A stretch of DNA of 7,013 nt, from contig JADFNR010000150.1 in the NCBI GenBank assembly GCA_022563275.1, forward strand, positions 1 through 7,013, given 5' to 3'. Position numbers and translations under genes: made by a program. The notes under the pieces are model-generated. The model searched no databases. It was not told where the DNA came from and saw only the letters and a list, made by a program, of their open reading frames with translations. Below are positions 6,029 through 7,013 of this stretch, piece by piece (position 1 is the first letter of the stretch; the number at the start of each line of letters is the position of its first letter). Source of the DNA: Chloroflexota bacterium (GTDB lineage: Bacteria > Chloroflexota > Dehalococcoidia > UBA3495).

Positions 6029-6559
6029 ATGACTCAGGTAAGCAACCCGGCCCACACGCTGAACGAGCTTGACGCCTTGTCCATCGAGCAGGCCCAGGCG
6101 CTTTCCTTCGAGGAACGGGACGCGCTGTTGGACCTGATCATCGCCGACGGCCGGCATGAAGCAACCGGTTCCGTTTCCTACCGCACCGGCATGTACACCG
6201 ATTACTTCGATGAGGACCTGACCAGGATGCTCAAGGTGAAGGCGGTCAAGGTCTACGTCCGGGGCACCACGTCTTCCGATTTCGATGGCGAGGTGGTGGG
6301 CGATAATTTCATGGAACAATACCGTGCCTGCTTCCGCCACGTAGAGACGACGCTGAAGGCCGGCCGCACCAGCTTCAGCCGGGTGGTCAACATGGTGGTG
6401 TTTTTGACCAACATGGACAACTGGGAAAAGTTCAACGAAGTATTCCGGGAGTTTGTGCCCAACCCACCCTGCCGGGCGGTCATCGGCACCACCGGCCTGG
6501 CCCAACCGCCGCTGACCATCGAGATCGTAGACTGTTTCGCATACCGGGTCTCGGATTAA
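6029..6559 (+). CDS. RidA/YjgF/YER057c/UK114 family protein with N-terminal extension
   Basis: The protein has 176 residues, against about 130 for typical RidA. ATG 6029 has AGAAGGA 9 nt upstream and a good promoter. The RidA fold lies at about 70-173: DNFMEQYRACFRHVETTLKA, then TSFSRVVNMVVFLTNMDNW, FNEVFREF and PPCRAVIGT. Arg149 in PPCRAV is the conserved Arg that binds the substrate carboxylate, and Glu165 in TIEIVDCFA is the conserved C-terminal acid. RidA proteins usually hydrolyse reactive 2-aminoacrylate and related enamines in the cytosol. The first 67 residues, with a helical LSIEQAQALSFEERDALLDL stretch and an SYRTGMYTDYFDED stretch, match nothing I recognise. The retained Arg suggests activity, but the extension may alter partner or substrate. 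It is probably co-transcribed with the OsmC gene 57 bp downstream. Confidence 0.85.
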   Translation: MTQVSNPAHTLNELDALSIEQAQALSFEERDALLDLIIADGRHEATGSVSYRTGMYTDYFDEDLTRMLKVKAVKVYVRGTTSSDFDGEVVGDNFMEQYRACFRHVETTLKAGRTSFSRVVNMVVFLTNMDNWEKFNEVFREFVPNPPCRAVIGTTGLAQPPLTIEIVDCFAYRVSD

Positions 6560-6616
6560 AAACAGCGGCTGAACGGAGTGCCCATTCCAAGATTACAGAC
6601 CGGATTGGAGAACAAG

Positions 6617-7013
6617 ATGGCGAACCTGACACTGGCCTACAAAGCAAGGGCCTACAGCACCGGGACCCTGGGAAGAGCGATATGCAATGCCCGGACCCAT
6701 CACTTCGTGGCCGATGACGCCGGCGGGGAGGAATTGGGCGCCGGCGAGTTCTTCTTTGCCGGAATCACGGCCTGCGCCGTGAACATGGTCGAACGCCTGG
6801 CCGATAAGGACGACATCGCATTAGAATGGATGGACGTTGGCGTTGAGTCCTTCCGGGACGCGGACGCCGACCACGGCGACCTGTCGCTTTACGACGCCAT
6901 CCGTATCAAGTTCGAGATGTGGGGTGTTGACGACGAGGACGCCCGCAACCTGGTTGAGTTGTGGAAAAAGCGTTGACCCCTCTATGGTTCGGTCGCCGTG
7001 GCGACCGCTGACA
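6617..7013 (+). CDS. OsmC family protein, probable selenoprotein with in-frame UGA at 6974-6976 (runs off window)
   Basis: ATG 6617 has GGAG (6607-6610) 6 nt upstream and is preferred to the GTG at 6578. A conventional reading ends at TGA 6974-6976 after 119 residues. OsmC-type proteins are cytosolic thiol peroxidases with two redox cysteines. The first is Cys53 (FFFAGITACAVNMVE). The protein stops at LVELWKKR, just where the second Cys should stand in 'RCPxYGxV'. Reading on, the frame encodes PLYGSVAVATAD, the expected family tail, to the window end. The UGA is thus residue 120, 67 residues after Cys53, against 66 between Cys59 and Cys125 of E. coli OsmC. A SECIS-like hairpin follows (6990-7007). 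I infer selenocysteine in place of the second cysteine. Alternatives are a Cys-to-stop sequencing error or a recently truncated gene. The OsmC family call is firm; recoding is likely but unproven. Confidence 0.8.
6990..7007 (+). promoter_or_regulatory. SECIS-like hairpin downstream of the in-frame UGA
   Basis: CGGTCGC (6990-6996) pairs perfectly with GCGACCG (7001-7007) around the loop CGTG (6997-7000). The loop begins 21 nt after the last base of the TGA, and its second base is G. From memory, bacterial SECIS elements need an apical loop about 16-37 nt from the UGA with a G in the first two loop positions, and this one meets both. The same bases also encode VAVAT of the OsmC tail, as expected for a bacterial SECIS inside a coding region. 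Confidence 0.6.

Overview
The window is high-GC (about 60%), gene-dense bacterial chromosomal DNA. The gene mix suggests a Chloroflexota bacterium of the SAR202/Dehalococcoidia type: a metabolic MmgE/PrpD enzyme, a small Cys-tail peptide ending in CCGNYNQPGC, a RidA/OsmC pair and a compact queuosine cluster. This placement rests on remembered family character, not on a search, and is tentative.

Layout. Positions 1-842 hold the 3' part of a zinc-type medium-chain dehydrogenase gene (+). Positions 917-1873 (+) encode an orphan two-domain protein: an uncharacterised helical N-terminal domain and a winged helix like the C-terminus of phage/plasmid D5-type primases. Facing it is a 55-residue gene on the minus strand (1924-2091), with a hairpin between the two convergent stops. 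Positions 2092-2131 carry two fully overlapping antiparallel promoters, one for the small gene (nearly leaderless) and one for an MmgE/PrpD family gene (2149-3501, +). Then follows the minus-strand operon queF-queD-queC-queE (5888 down to 3534). A second divergent promoter pair (5928-5992) separates it from a plus-strand pair: a RidA-family gene with an unusual N-terminal extension (6029-6559) and an OsmC-family gene (6617 onward).

How they work together. QueD, QueE, QueC and QueF turn dihydroneopterin triphosphate into preQ1, the precursor of queuosine in tRNA. Only the FolE step is missing, and it must be encoded elsewhere. RidA and OsmC are both damage-control enzymes (reactive enamines, and peroxides) and are probably co-transcribed.

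Main discovery. The OsmC reading frame meets TGA at 6974-6976, exactly where OsmC proteins have their second redox cysteine. The frame continues beyond it with the conserved family tail (PLYGSVAVATAD) to the window edge. A perfect 7-bp hairpin with a G-containing 4-nt loop starts 13 nt after the TGA, at the spacing expected of a bacterial SECIS element. This is most likely a selenocysteine-containing OsmC that ordinary gene calling would truncate at 119 residues. The second notable item is the 55-residue Cys-tail gene, which is short enough to be missed by ordinary length cut-offs.
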